From positions 1-57,785 of the forward strand of contig CABSNK010000017.1 in NCBI GenBank assembly GCA_902479075.1: a stretch of 57,785 nucleotides of DNA, in the 5' to 3' direction. The DNA is from an uncultured Collinsella sp. GTDB taxonomy: Bacteria > Actinomycetota > Coriobacteriia > Coriobacteriales > Coriobacteriaceae. A model generated the notes under the pieces. The model was not told where the DNA came from, made no database searches, and worked only from the letters and a program-made list of their open reading frames with translations. The position numbers were made by a program, and so were the translations under genes. This document shows, piece after piece, positions 42,095-49,427 of this stretch (position 1 is its first letter; every line of letters starts with the position of its first letter).

Positions 42095-42412
42095 ATGGAT
42101 TGCCTGAAGGTATCAAGCAAATCATCGCCCGCGTCCGTTGCCGGCGCCATTGCCGGCATGGTCAAAGATGGCGTCCCCGTCAACATTCAGTGCGTCGGCG
42201 CCGGTGCCGTCAACCAGGCCATCAAGGCCGTTGCCATTGCGCGCGGCTTTCTGATTCCGACCGGCTTTGATGTCTCCTGCGCGCCGGTGTTCTCCGACAT
42301 CTTCATTAACGGGGAGTCGCGCACGGCAATCCGTCTCTCTATCTACGTTCACCAGATTAATCGGGCTGCTATGGATAACGTCGTCATGGACGACGTTAAG
42401 CCTGTTGCGTAA
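42095..42412 (+). CDS. spoVS: SpoVS / Alba-like nucleic-acid binding protein
   Basis: A 105-residue SpoVS-family protein with the Alba-like fold. Characteristic segments: LKVSSKSSPASVAGAIAG, VGAGAVNQAIKAVAIARGF and AIRLSIYVHQ. In Bacillus it affects spore coat and septation, but it is also common in bacteria that do not sporulate, where it probably binds RNA or DNA. ATG 42095 has GCAGGAG at 42081-42087; upstream in-frame codons are not family sequence. It is followed by miaB. Confidence 0.93.
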   Translation: MDCLKVSSKSSPASVAGAIAGMVKDGVPVNIQCVGAGAVNQAIKAVAIARGFLIPTGFDVSCAPVFSDIFINGESRTAIRLSIYVHQINRAAMDNVVMDDVKPVA

Positions 42413-42477
42413 ACGAGCCACCTGCACGCTTGTAGCACCTATGCGCCCCGTCGACACCATCGTTAGGATGTAAGCTC

Positions 42478-43848
42478 ATGGACCAGCGTTCCGTACGCGA
42501 TATTCTTGCCGGTAAAACCTACTTTATCCGCACATTCGGCTGCCAGATGAACCAGCACGACTCTGAGCGCGTGAGTGGCTTGCTCGATTCGTATGGCTGT
42601 CTTATGGCGCTCGATCCCGAGCATGCCGATATTGTCGTGTTCATGACGTGCTGTGTGCGCGAGGCTGCCGATACGCGCCTGTATGGTCAGTGCAATTCCT
42701 GCAAGAGCCTTCCTCCTTCACCTTCGGGTAAGCGCGTGGTCGCCGTGGGCGGCTGCATCGCCCAGCGCGATGGTGAGGGCTTGCTCACCAACGTCGATAA
42801 CGTCAACGTCATTTTTGGTACCCATTCCATTGCCCACGTGGCTGAGCTTATCGCCGAGGCGTTTTTGGATGGCAAGCGCCATATCCGCACGAATGAGCAT
42901 GAGGATACCGACGCCATGAGTATGCCGTGGCATCGCGAGACGCAGTATCACGCATGGGTGCCCATCATGACAGGCTGTAACAACTTCTGCACGTACTGCA
43001 TCGTGCCGTACGTTCGTGGTCGTGAGATGAGCCGTCCCTTCGAGGAGATTGTCGATGAGGTGACCGGTCTCGTGCGCCAGGGCGTGCGCGAGATTACGCT
43101 TCTGGGCCAAAACGTTAACTCCTACGGTCGCGATCTCTTTGGCAAGCCGCGCTTTGCCGATCTGCTGCGCGCCGTGGGCGATACGGGTGTCGAGCGTATC
43201 TTCTTTACCTCTTCGCATCCCAAAGATCTGCTGCCCGAGACCATCGATGCTATGGCCGAGACGCCTGCCGTTATGCCGCAGCTCCACCTGGCCGTTCAGT
43301 CGGGCTCCACGCGCATTCTTAAAGAGATGAATCGTCGTTATACGCGCGAGGATTATCTGGGTCTGGTCGATCGTATTCGCAACCGTATGCCCGATATTGC
43401 GCTTTCGACCGACATCATCGTGGGCTTCCCGGGCGAGACCGAGGAAGACTTTGAGCAGACGCTCTCGCTTGCCGAGACGGTGCGCTATGCCCAGGCCTAC
43501 ACGTTTATTTACTCCAAGCGTGCCGGTACCCCGGCAGCTGAAATTTATGACCCCACCCCGCATGAGGTTATCCTTGAGCGCTTTAACCGTCTGGTCAAGG
43601 TTATCGAGACGACGGCTCACGAGTATAACCAGGGCGAGCTTCATACCGTGGTGCCTGCGCTCATTGAGGGCACGAGCAAGAAGAATGACGCTGTCCTTTT
43701 GGGCAAGAGTCCCAAGAACCAGACGGTGCATGCGCCGATTCCTGCTGGCTATAGCATCGATCAGCTCATCGGTAAAATCGTCGACGTCGATGTGGATGTC
43801 GCCAAGACGTGGTATCTGTCTGGCTCCGTTGTGGGCGAGCCTCGCTAA
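42478..43848 (+). CDS. miaB: tRNA-2-methylthio-N6-dimethylallyladenosine synthase
   Basis: Radical SAM methylthiotransferase acting on i6A37 after MiaA. It has 456 residues. Motifs: TFGCQMNQHDSERV, MTCCVREAAD and GGCIAQRD in the N-terminal domain; MTGCNNFCTYCIVPYVRG in the SAM domain; C-terminal TRAM. The middle motif reads FMTCCVREAADTRLYGQC where most homologues have NTCCVREHAE, so the usual Asn is Met. Its TAA overlaps the miaA ATG. Confidence 0.95.
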   Translation: MDQRSVRDILAGKTYFIRTFGCQMNQHDSERVSGLLDSYGCLMALDPEHADIVVFMTCCVREAADTRLYGQCNSCKSLPPSPSGKRVVAVGGCIAQRDGEGLLTNVDNVNVIFGTHSIAHVAELIAEAFLDGKRHIRTNEHEDTDAMSMPWHRETQYHAWVPIMTGCNNFCTYCIVPYVRGREMSRPFEEIVDEVTGLVRQGVREITLLGQNVNSYGRDLFGKPRFADLLRAVGDTGVERIFFTSSHPKDLLPETIDAMAETPAVMPQLHLAVQSGSTRILKEMNRRYTREDYLGLVDRIRNRMPDIALSTDIIVGFPGETEEDFEQTLSLAETVRYAQAYTFIYSKRAGTPAAEIYDPTPHEVILERFNRLVKVIETTAHEYNQGELHTVVPALIEGTSKKNDAVLLGKSPKNQTVHAPIPAGYSIDQLIGKIVDVDVDVAKTWYLSGSVVGEPR

Positions 43849-44786
43849 TGATCTCTCCCGGTGCAAGCCTTTCTGCCGTAGCGATCGTCGGTCCGACGGC
43901 GGTCGGCAAGAGCGATGTTGCCGACCGTCTGGCTGCTCGCCTTTCGTCTGAAGTGTTGTCGTGTGACGCGATGCAAATCTACCGCGGTATGGACATCGGT
44001 ACGGCCAAGATGATGCCCGAGGAGTGCTCGGCACCTCTGCGTCTTGTCGATATCGTGGATCCGGGCGTCGCGTATTCCGCCGCGCTCTACCAGTCGGACG
44101 CTCGAGCGCATATCGAGCGTCTGCTTGGTGAGCAGCGCCTTCCGGTCTTTTGCGGCGGTACGGGCCTGTATCTCAAGGCCGCTCTCGATGAAATGGATTT
44201 TCCTTCGGGAGAACTCGAGGACGAACGCCGCGCGGGATATCAGGAGCTTGCCGAGCGCATTGGAGTGGAAGCATTGCATGCCCTGCTTGCCGAGCGCGAC
44301 CCCGAATCGGCTGCCGTGATTCATCCCCATAACGTGCGTCGTGTGATTCGTGCGCTCGAGATGTACGATGACGGCGTGTCATATGCCCAGCAGAAGTCGA
44401 AATTCAGTGTTCCGCGCGAGCGTTATCACGCCTTGTGGTTTGGTCTGACGCGTAGTCGTGAAGTGCTCTATGAGCGCATTAACCTGCGTGTCGACCTTAT
44501 GTTTGAGCAGGGGCTGGTTGATGAGGTCCGTGGCCTTATGGATCAGGGCCTGGGTGATGCACTCACGTCGATGCAGGCAATCGGTTACAAAGAGATTATT
44601 GATGCCTTGCGAGGCGTTATTACCATGGATGAGGCCCGTGAGCTTATCAAGATGCGTTCACGTCGCTATGCCAAGCGCCAGCTTTCCTGGTTTAAACGTG
44701 ACGATCGCATCGTGTGGTTCGATATGGATGAGTTTACGATCGATGAGGTCGTTAATGATATTTACCATCGCATCGAGGCTGCCTAA
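43848..44786 (+). CDS. miaA: tRNA dimethylallyltransferase
   Basis: Adds the dimethylallyl group to A37, providing the substrate for MiaB. It has 312 residues, with P-loop GPTAVGKSD near 14-22, SCDAMQIYRGMDIGTAK and GGTGLYLKAAL. ATG 43848 overlaps the miaB stop by one base (TAATG). Its own stop overlaps hflX in the same way, so miaB-miaA-hflX are tightly coupled. Confidence 0.96.
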   Translation: MISPGASLSAVAIVGPTAVGKSDVADRLAARLSSEVLSCDAMQIYRGMDIGTAKMMPEECSAPLRLVDIVDPGVAYSAALYQSDARAHIERLLGEQRLPVFCGGTGLYLKAALDEMDFPSGELEDERRAGYQELAERIGVEALHALLAERDPESAAVIHPHNVRRVIRALEMYDDGVSYAQQKSKFSVPRERYHALWFGLTRSREVLYERINLRVDLMFEQGLVDEVRGLMDQGLGDALTSMQAIGYKEIIDALRGVITMDEARELIKMRSRRYAKRQLSWFKRDDRIVWFDMDEFTIDEVVNDIYHRIEAA

Positions 44787-46075
44787 TGGCTCGTTTCCCT
44801 TTGGTCCCCACGGCGCCTGAACCCGAGCGCGCCATCTTGGTTGGTGTTGAGTGGCGCGATAACGCCTGGCCGCTCGACCGTTCGCTCGACGAGCTCGAGC
44901 GTCTTGCGCACACTGCTGGGGCCCAATGCGTGGCACGCTTGTCGCAGCGCCTGGTCAAACCCTATCCCAAATCGTTTATCGGCTCTGGCAAGGTCGAGGA
45001 GCTGTGCGGTTTGGTGCATCGCATGGATGCGGACGTTGTTATCTTTGACGACGACCTGACTTCTTCACAGCAGTCCTATCTTGAGAAAGCCGTGGGCGAA
45101 CCGGTCAAGATTATTGACCGTACGGCGTTGATTTTGGATATCTTTGGTCTGCATGCCCAGACGCGTGAGGGCCGCTTGCAGGTGCAGCTGGCACAGTTGC
45201 AGTACCTGCTGCCTCGTTTGCGAGGTATGTGGAGCCACCTTGCCAAGGAACAGACGCGTGGCGGTATTGGCTCGCGCTTTGGCCAGGGCGAAAGCCAGCT
45301 CGAGGTCGACCGTCGTCTGATTCGCAATAAGATCGCTGCGCTTCGACGCGAACTGAAACAGGTTGAGCAACGTCGCGATGTGCAATCGAAAAGCCGTATT
45401 GAATCGCCAGCGTTTCGCGTTGCGTTGGCTGGCTACACCAATGCCGGCAAGTCGACGTTGCTTAATCGTTTGACGGGATCCACGGTACTTTCGCAGGATA
45501 AGCTGTTTGCCACGCTCGATCCTACAACGCGCTCGTACCGTTTGCCCGGTGGCCGTGGCATGACGATCACCGATACCGTCGGCTTTATTCAAAAGCTGCC
45601 CCATGGCCTGGTCGACGCGTTTAAATCCACGCTTTCCGAGGTGCTCGGCGCCGATTTGATTCTTAAAGTTGTAGACGCTTCCGATGAGGATTACGAGCGT
45701 CAGCTCGAGGCGGTTGATCGTGTCCTTGACGAGATTGGTGCCGGTGAGCGCCTGACGCTTACTGTGTTCAATAAAATTGATCTGCTCGATAGCGTCGACC
45801 GCTTGAGCTTCCGCCGACGCTATCCCGAGGCGGTGCTGTTCTCGGCTCAGACGGGTGAGGGTCTTGATGACTTAGTCGACCGCATCGCTCGTGAAGCGGC
45901 CGCTACAGACGTGTTGCTCTCGGCCGATATCCCGTATCGAGAGGGCGCTTTAATCACGCTCGTGCACGAACAGGGAACCCTTCTGCACGAGGAATATCTT
46001 GAGGGCGGCGTTCGTATTGTGGCAAAGCTGCCGGCCCGTATCGCACCACGTCTTGAGCGTTACCGAACGGAATAA
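44786..46075 (+). CDS. hflX: GTPase HflX
   Basis: Ribosome-splitting GTPase of stress responses. It has 429 residues: N-terminal HflX domain (SGKVEELCGL, FDDDLTSSQQ, RTALILDIF, GGIGSRFGQGESQLEVDRRLI), GTPase domain with GYTNAGKSTLLN near 215, LDPTTR, DTVGFIQKLP and NKID. The last 16 bp overlap tail-to-tail with the membrane protein gene on the other strand. Confidence 0.95.
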   Translation: MARFPLVPTAPEPERAILVGVEWRDNAWPLDRSLDELERLAHTAGAQCVARLSQRLVKPYPKSFIGSGKVEELCGLVHRMDADVVIFDDDLTSSQQSYLEKAVGEPVKIIDRTALILDIFGLHAQTREGRLQVQLAQLQYLLPRLRGMWSHLAKEQTRGGIGSRFGQGESQLEVDRRLIRNKIAALRRELKQVEQRRDVQSKSRIESPAFRVALAGYTNAGKSTLLNRLTGSTVLSQDKLFATLDPTTRSYRLPGGRGMTITDTVGFIQKLPHGLVDAFKSTLSEVLGADLILKVVDASDEDYERQLEAVDRVLDEIGAGERLTLTVFNKIDLLDSVDRLSFRRRYPEAVLFSAQTGEGLDDLVDRIAREAAATDVLLSADIPYREGALITLVHEQGTLLHEEYLEGGVRIVAKLPARIAPRLERYRTE

Positions 46076-46764
46076 ATCAGCTCCAGTACGCCCAATATAA
46101 CGGGCTGATGAAGCAGATAGAACGGTAGTGCATGGCGTCCGAGGCTTGCGAGCACGGGGATGGGATTCTCATAGGCCCATACTGGTGCCTCGCAGTTTGA
46201 TTCCTGTGCCGTTCGAGCGGCAAAGAAGCCTGCGAGGTACATAAAATAGAATGGGATGAGCGGATAGTAATCACCGGAGACAAAGTCTGGACCTGGGAAC
46301 CCCAGCCAAGCTAGATAGGGGATAGGGTAGACCGCTTTAGGAATGCTCCAGGTACAGGCAAAGAGTATGAGGCAAAACGTTATACCCCATACTGCCGGCA
46401 CTCTATCGAGAACCGGGCGCGCGAGCGCGACAATGGCAGTGCACGCCGCCATGCAGAAAATGATGCCGAAGTTCACCGAGTCATCAACCGAGACGAACGT
46501 CGTTGCAATCCATACGACCAAAGTGGCAGCGGCATATTTGGCGGCACGCTTGATGTTGTTGCGCGAGAGGGTGCACATCCAGCCGGCAATAAATAAAAAT
46601 ACCCAACTGATGCTGGCACGCCAGATGTCCTGGAAGATGGTCTGGGTAAACCAGGGCATCTCCCAACCATATAGGTAGGCAAGGTCGTAGCAGGCATGAA
46701 ATCCCGCCATCGATAGCATGGTAAACCCGCGAATGGTATCAAAGACGGTGATGCGTTTTTGCAT
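46060..46764 (-). CDS. DUF1624 / heparan-alpha-glucosaminide acetyltransferase-like membrane protein
   Basis: A 234-residue membrane protein with about six to seven hydrophobic helices. The N-terminus RITVFDTIRGFTMLSMAGFHACYDLAY and the end FYLLHQPVILGVLELIY are typical of the DUF1624 (HGSNAT-catalytic-like) group, presumed acyltransferases acting on cell-surface sugars. The substrate is unknown. Its ATG overlaps the lexA stop by one base, so it is translated from the lexA mRNA and should be SOS-influenced. Confidence 0.82.
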   Translation of the reverse strand: MQKRITVFDTIRGFTMLSMAGFHACYDLAYLYGWEMPWFTQTIFQDIWRASISWVFLFIAGWMCTLSRNNIKRAAKYAAATLVVWIATTFVSVDDSVNFGIIFCMAACTAIVALARPVLDRVPAVWGITFCLILFACTWSIPKAVYPIPYLAWLGFPGPDFVSGDYYPLIPFYFMYLAGFFAARTAQESNCEAPVWAYENPIPVLASLGRHALPFYLLHQPVILGVLELIYSVR

Positions 46765-47408
46765 TACGAAAACCGGCGCATCAAACCGACGACCTTGCCC
46801 AGAATCGTGGGATTTGTCGCGTAGATGGGCTCCATGGTGTCGTTTTCAGGCTGCAGGCGAACGCGCCCCTGCTCCTTGTAGAACGTTTTGACTGTTGCGG
46901 AGCCTTCGATCATGGCAACGATAATCTCGCCATTCATGGCGCTCTTCTGCTCGCGAACGATGATGTAGTCGCCGTTATAGATGCCGACGTTAATCATCGA
47001 ATTGCCGTGGACCTCGAGGATAAAGGACCCCTGGTCCGTTGCGATTTCGGTCGGGATGGTAAAGGTGTCCTCGATATTCTGCTCGGCAAGGATGGGAATC
47101 CCTGCGGCGACGCGGCCTACGAGAGGCAGCGATACGGTGCCGCGGGGTGCCGTAGGCTCATCGGACTTTGAGATGGAGACGGAAGACCCGTCTTCGTCAA
47201 AGAGCTCGAGGGCGCGAGGCTTGGTGGCGTCACGCTTGAGCAGGCCGCGTGCTTCGAGTGCGGAGAGATGTGCATGTACGGTACTAGGGGAGGAAAGGCC
47301 CACAGCCGAAGCCATCTCGCGCACACTGGGCGGATAGCCCTTCTCCTGCTGATATTCCTTGATGAAGTCGTAAATTTGCTGCTGACGCTTGGTAATTTTG
47401 CGAGCCAT
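46764..47408 (-). CDS. lexA: SOS repressor LexA
   Basis: A 214-residue repressor. The N-terminal winged helix (RQQQIYDFIKEYQQEKGYPP, SVREMASAVGLSSPSTVHAHL) binds GAAC-N4-GTTC sites. The cleavage site is Ala102-Gly103 (VAAGIP), with catalytic Ser137 (GNSMI) and Lys174 (VKTF). ATG at 47408 follows AGAGAGGA; an upstream in-frame ATG would add ten non-family residues. It is divergent from the LysM gene, with LexA boxes between. Confidence 0.96.
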   Translation of the reverse strand: MARKITKRQQQIYDFIKEYQQEKGYPPSVREMASAVGLSSPSTVHAHLSALEARGLLKRDATKPRALELFDEDGSSVSISKSDEPTAPRGTVSLPLVGRVAAGIPILAEQNIEDTFTIPTEIATDQGSFILEVHGNSMINVGIYNGDYIIVREQKSAMNGEIIVAMIEGSATVKTFYKEQGRVRLQPENDTMEPIYATNPTILGKVVGLMRRFS

Positions 47409-47432
47409 CAGGGATTCCTCTCTACTCATACC

Positions 47433-47500
47433 AAACAAATGTTCTATTTTTGCTTGACAGGAACAACTGTTCGAAGATAATAATAACCGAACACTCGTTC
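47433..47500. promoter_or_regulatory. Three LexA boxes and the LysM-gene promoter
   Basis: GAACAACTGTTC (47461-47472) and GAACACTCGTTC (47489-47500) are perfect GAAC-N4-GTTC sites. AAACAAATGTTC (47433-47444) has one mismatch. TTGACA (47454-47459) and GATAAT (47476-47481), 16 nt apart, form a rightward promoter with the first perfect box in its spacer. The leftward lexA promoter is not clear, but the remaining boxes flank its expected position. This implies control of both directions by LexA. Confidence 0.88.
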
Positions 47501-47571
47501 CCGCGCTAGACTTTTTTGTCCCCGCGGCTTGATAAAACAGTTCTCGTCAAAACAAACGAGAGGAGAACAGA

Positions 47572-48021
47572 ATGAACGCAGCGGATATGGTCCAGGGAAA
47601 CCTCGCCCTTAAGCTCGAGACGCCCGCCTCGCCTGCCTTTACGGTCGTGAAGGGCGGACGCTCTCATTTTCAGGCCGTGGCCACTAAGCCCGTTCGCACC
47701 CAGCGTGCGGCCGCTGCTTTGGCTCCTGTTGCCCTGAAGGCCTCGACGATTGTTGCTGTTGCTGTAGCGTTCACCCTGTTCTTTGTGCTCGCCACGTCAG
47801 TTTTTTCTGCTCGCCACGCAGCATATGCCGATTCCGTAGCCAACGTTACCTACGAGACGGTTCGCGTGCAGCCCGGCGATTCCCTGTGGTCGCTTGCCCA
47901 GGAGCATCCCATCGATGGCCTTTCCACACAGGAGACTTCCGACATGATTCGTAGCGTCAATCACCTCGATCGCGGCTCTCTTGATGCTGGTGCAGTTCTG
48001 AAAGTTCCGACTCGTTCGTAA
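47572..48021 (+). CDS. LysM membrane protein, candidate SOS cell-division inhibitor (YneA / Rv2719c type)
   Basis: A 149-residue protein: about 56 cytoplasmic residues, one membrane helix at about 57-80 and a C-terminal LysM domain (VRVQPGDSLWSLAQEH through AGAVLKVP) for peptidoglycan binding. Size, topology and position divergent from lexA match Bacillus YneA and mycobacterial Rv2719c, SOS-induced proteins that delay division. As in Mycobacterium, nrdR follows. Promoter with LexA box at 47454-47481. ATG 47572 has AGGAG at 47561-47565. The function is inferred from context. Confidence 0.82.
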   Translation: MNAADMVQGNLALKLETPASPAFTVVKGGRSHFQAVATKPVRTQRAAAALAPVALKASTIVAVAVAFTLFFVLATSVFSARHAAYADSVANVTYETVRVQPGDSLWSLAQEHPIDGLSTQETSDMIRSVNHLDRGSLDAGAVLKVPTRS

Positions 48022-48038
48022 GATTTCGGCTCGGTCGC

Positions 48039-48074
48039 ATGGTACCCTTGTTATCGTTTAGGAGGAGGTACCAT
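48039..48074 (+). promoter_or_regulatory. Inverted repeat sequestering the nrdR start
   Basis: ATGGTACC (48039-48046) is perfectly complementary to GGTACCAT (48067-48074), which includes two bases of the nrdR ATG. The ribosome site GGAGGAGG lies at the loop/stem edge. The hairpin would hinder initiation and is a candidate cis-regulatory element. Confidence 0.5.
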
Positions 48075-48516
48075 GCGCTGTCCCAAATGCGGCAAGGCAC
48101 ATACCCGCGTTGTCGATTCCCGTATGCAGGAGTCGAACAACACTATCAAGCGTCGTCGCGAATGCTGTTCGTGCAATTATCGTTTTACAACGTTCGAGCG
48201 CTGCGAAGATCCCATCGAGGTTATCAAATCCGACGGGTCAAAGCAGCGGTTCGATCGCAACAAGCTGCTGGTTGGTCTGATGCGCGCCACGATTAAGCGC
48301 GATATCGATACGAAAAAGCTCAACGAGATCATCGATGATATCGAGGTGGAACTGCGTTCCCGTACGCTGACGGCTGTTACGTCCCACGAACTGGGCGATA
48401 TGGTGCTTAAGCGCCTGGCCAAGATCGACAAGGTGGCCTACATTCGTTTTGCCTCGGTCTATCGCGATTTCAAAGACGTCGACGAGTTTTTGCAAGAGCT
48501 CGACAAGCTAAGGTGA
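48073..48516 (+). CDS. nrdR: Transcriptional repressor NrdR
   Basis: A 147-residue repressor of ribonucleotide reductase genes. The N-terminal zinc ribbon has CPKC and CCSC; the following ATP-cone (VIKSDGSKQRFDRNKLLVGLM) senses ATP/dATP. ATG 48073 follows GGAGGAGG. It is followed by dut after 4 nt, linking two dNTP-pool genes next to the SOS regulator. Confidence 0.96.
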   Translation: MRCPKCGKAHTRVVDSRMQESNNTIKRRRECCSCNYRFTTFERCEDPIEVIKSDGSKQRFDRNKLLVGLMRATIKRDIDTKKLNEIIDDIEVELRSRTLTAVTSHELGDMVLKRLAKIDKVAYIRFASVYRDFKDVDEFLQELDKLR

Positions 48517-48520
48517 TTTC

Positions 48521-48964
48521 ATGTCCAACATTACCGTTAACATTAAGCGTCTCGATCCCACGGTCGAGCTTCCCAAATACGCTCATCCCACAGATGCCGG
48601 CCTTGACCTCCGTGCCAACGAAGACTGCTCCCTCAAGCCCTTTGAGCGACGTTTGGTCTCCACTGGCTTGGCCATTGCGCTGCCCGATGGCTACGCCGGC
48701 TTTGTCCAGCCCCGCAGCGGCCTAGCCATTAAGCAGGGCCTGTCTATAGTCAACACACCTGGTCTCATCGACGCCCACTATCGAGGCGAGCTTAAGGTCA
48801 TCCTCATCAACCTAGATCCCACCAACAATATCCAGATCAACAAAGGCGACCGCATCGCCCAACTCGTCATCCAAGAAGTCCCCACGGTCAATCTCGTAGA
48901 AGTAGAAGAACTAGACAAAACCGACCGAGGCAACGGAGGCTTCGGCTCCAGTGGCGTATCCTAG
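48521..48964 (+). CDS. dut: Deoxyuridine 5'-triphosphate nucleotidohydrolase
   Basis: Trimeric dUTPase of 147 residues. Five motifs are visible: DAGLDLRA, PRSGLA, NTPGLIDAHYRGE, GDRIAQLVI and the C-terminal RGNGGFGSSG that closes the active site. It keeps uracil out of DNA and makes dUMP. ATG 48521 follows AAGGTGA. No ordinary terminator follows; palindromic element 2C begins 18 nt after the stop. Confidence 0.96.
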   Translation: MSNITVNIKRLDPTVELPKYAHPTDAGLDLRANEDCSLKPFERRLVSTGLAIALPDGYAGFVQPRSGLAIKQGLSIVNTPGLIDAHYRGELKVILINLDPTNNIQINKGDRIAQLVIQEVPTVNLVEVEELDKTDRGNGGFGSSGVS

Positions 48965-48981
48965 TCGTTTACGTACTGTCC

Positions 48982-49085
48982 GCTGACCGGCCCGACCCGC
49001 CTATATATCATCCCATGCTCAAACATTCTCGCTTCGCTGCGAAACTGCGCGTGGGACGATATATAGGCGGGTCGGGCCGGTCAGC
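48982..49085 (+). repeat. Family 2 palindromic element, copy C
   Basis: Arms 48982-49009 and 49058-49085 are perfectly complementary over 28 bp. Inside, after unpaired AT/AC, CCCATGC (49012-49018) pairs with GCGTGGG (49049-49055). The loop reads TCAAACATTCTCGC, then a short variable part, then GAAACTGC. The core is shared with copy D on the opposite strand; the arms differ except for ATATC/GATAT next to the core. Confidence 0.93.
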
Positions 49086-49164
49086 TGCGTTTACGCACTA
49101 CAAGCTGCGCCGGATCCTCATATTAGAAGCTGCAAAGGTGAACCAAAGTAATTAATTGCAGTTA

Positions 49165-49203
49165 GCAGATGCGGCAAGGGGATTGATCCTTTGTCGCATC
49201 TGC
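49165..49203. repeat. 16-bp hairpin between elements 2C and 2D
   Basis: 49165-49180 (GCAGATGCGGCAAGGG) pairs with 49188-49203 over 16 positions (two G-T on the plus strand) with loop GATTGAT. No T run follows on either strand. It does not share sequence with the neighbouring elements. Confidence 0.7.
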
Positions 49204-49243
49204 ATATCAGAAAGATTGATTATTGTTTTCAAGCGAGTAGACG

Positions 49244-49346
49244 CCCGCCCACCTCTCACACATATCGTTCCACGCGCAGTTTTGCAGCGAGCGAAGCGAA
49301 GCGAGAATGTTTGAGCATGGAATGATATGTGTGAGAGGTGGGCGGG
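49244..49346 (-). repeat. Family 2 palindromic element, copy D
   Basis: Arms 49244-49266 and 49324-49346 are perfectly complementary over 23 bp. Read on the minus strand, the core is AT, TCCATGC, TCAAACATTCTCGC, a variable part with repeated CGCTT, CAAAACTGC, GCGTGGA, AC. The first inner pair is T-A where copy C has C-G, a compensated change. Confidence 0.93.
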
Positions 49347-49363
49347 AGGGATGCGAGCGCCCC

Positions 49364-49400
49364 GCGAGAATGTTTGAGCATGGAATGATATATGGGCGGC
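49364..49400 (-). repeat. Family 2 palindromic element, truncated copy E
   Basis: On the minus strand this reads GCCGCCCATATATC, AT, TCCATGC, TCAAACATTCTCGC and then stops matching. It is the left arm and left half of the core only; no matching right half follows. It is probably a decayed or partial copy, 18 bp from copy D. Confidence 0.85.
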
Positions 49401-49427
49401 TCCCGCCGAGCAGCGGACTTTAAGACG

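Larger units (their letters stand above)
48965..49427. other. Gene-free convergent interval between dut and the glycosyltransferase
   Basis: 463 nt between two genes that end towards each other. About half of it is palindromic: element 2C (48982-49085), a 16-bp hairpin (49165-49203), element 2D (49244-49346) and half-element 2E (49364-49400). No reading frame here resembles a protein family. Confidence 0.8.

Noticed and set aside
42095..42412. Evidence for sporulation from spoVS
   Set aside because: SpoVS occurs in many non-sporulating bacteria and no other sporulation gene is present; FtsK/SpoIIIE here is the vegetative translocase.
48982..49400. Repeated ATGCTCAAACATTCTCGC units as a CRISPR array
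   Set aside because: Only three copies, in alternating orientation, each inside its own palindrome, with no regular spacers and no cas genes.
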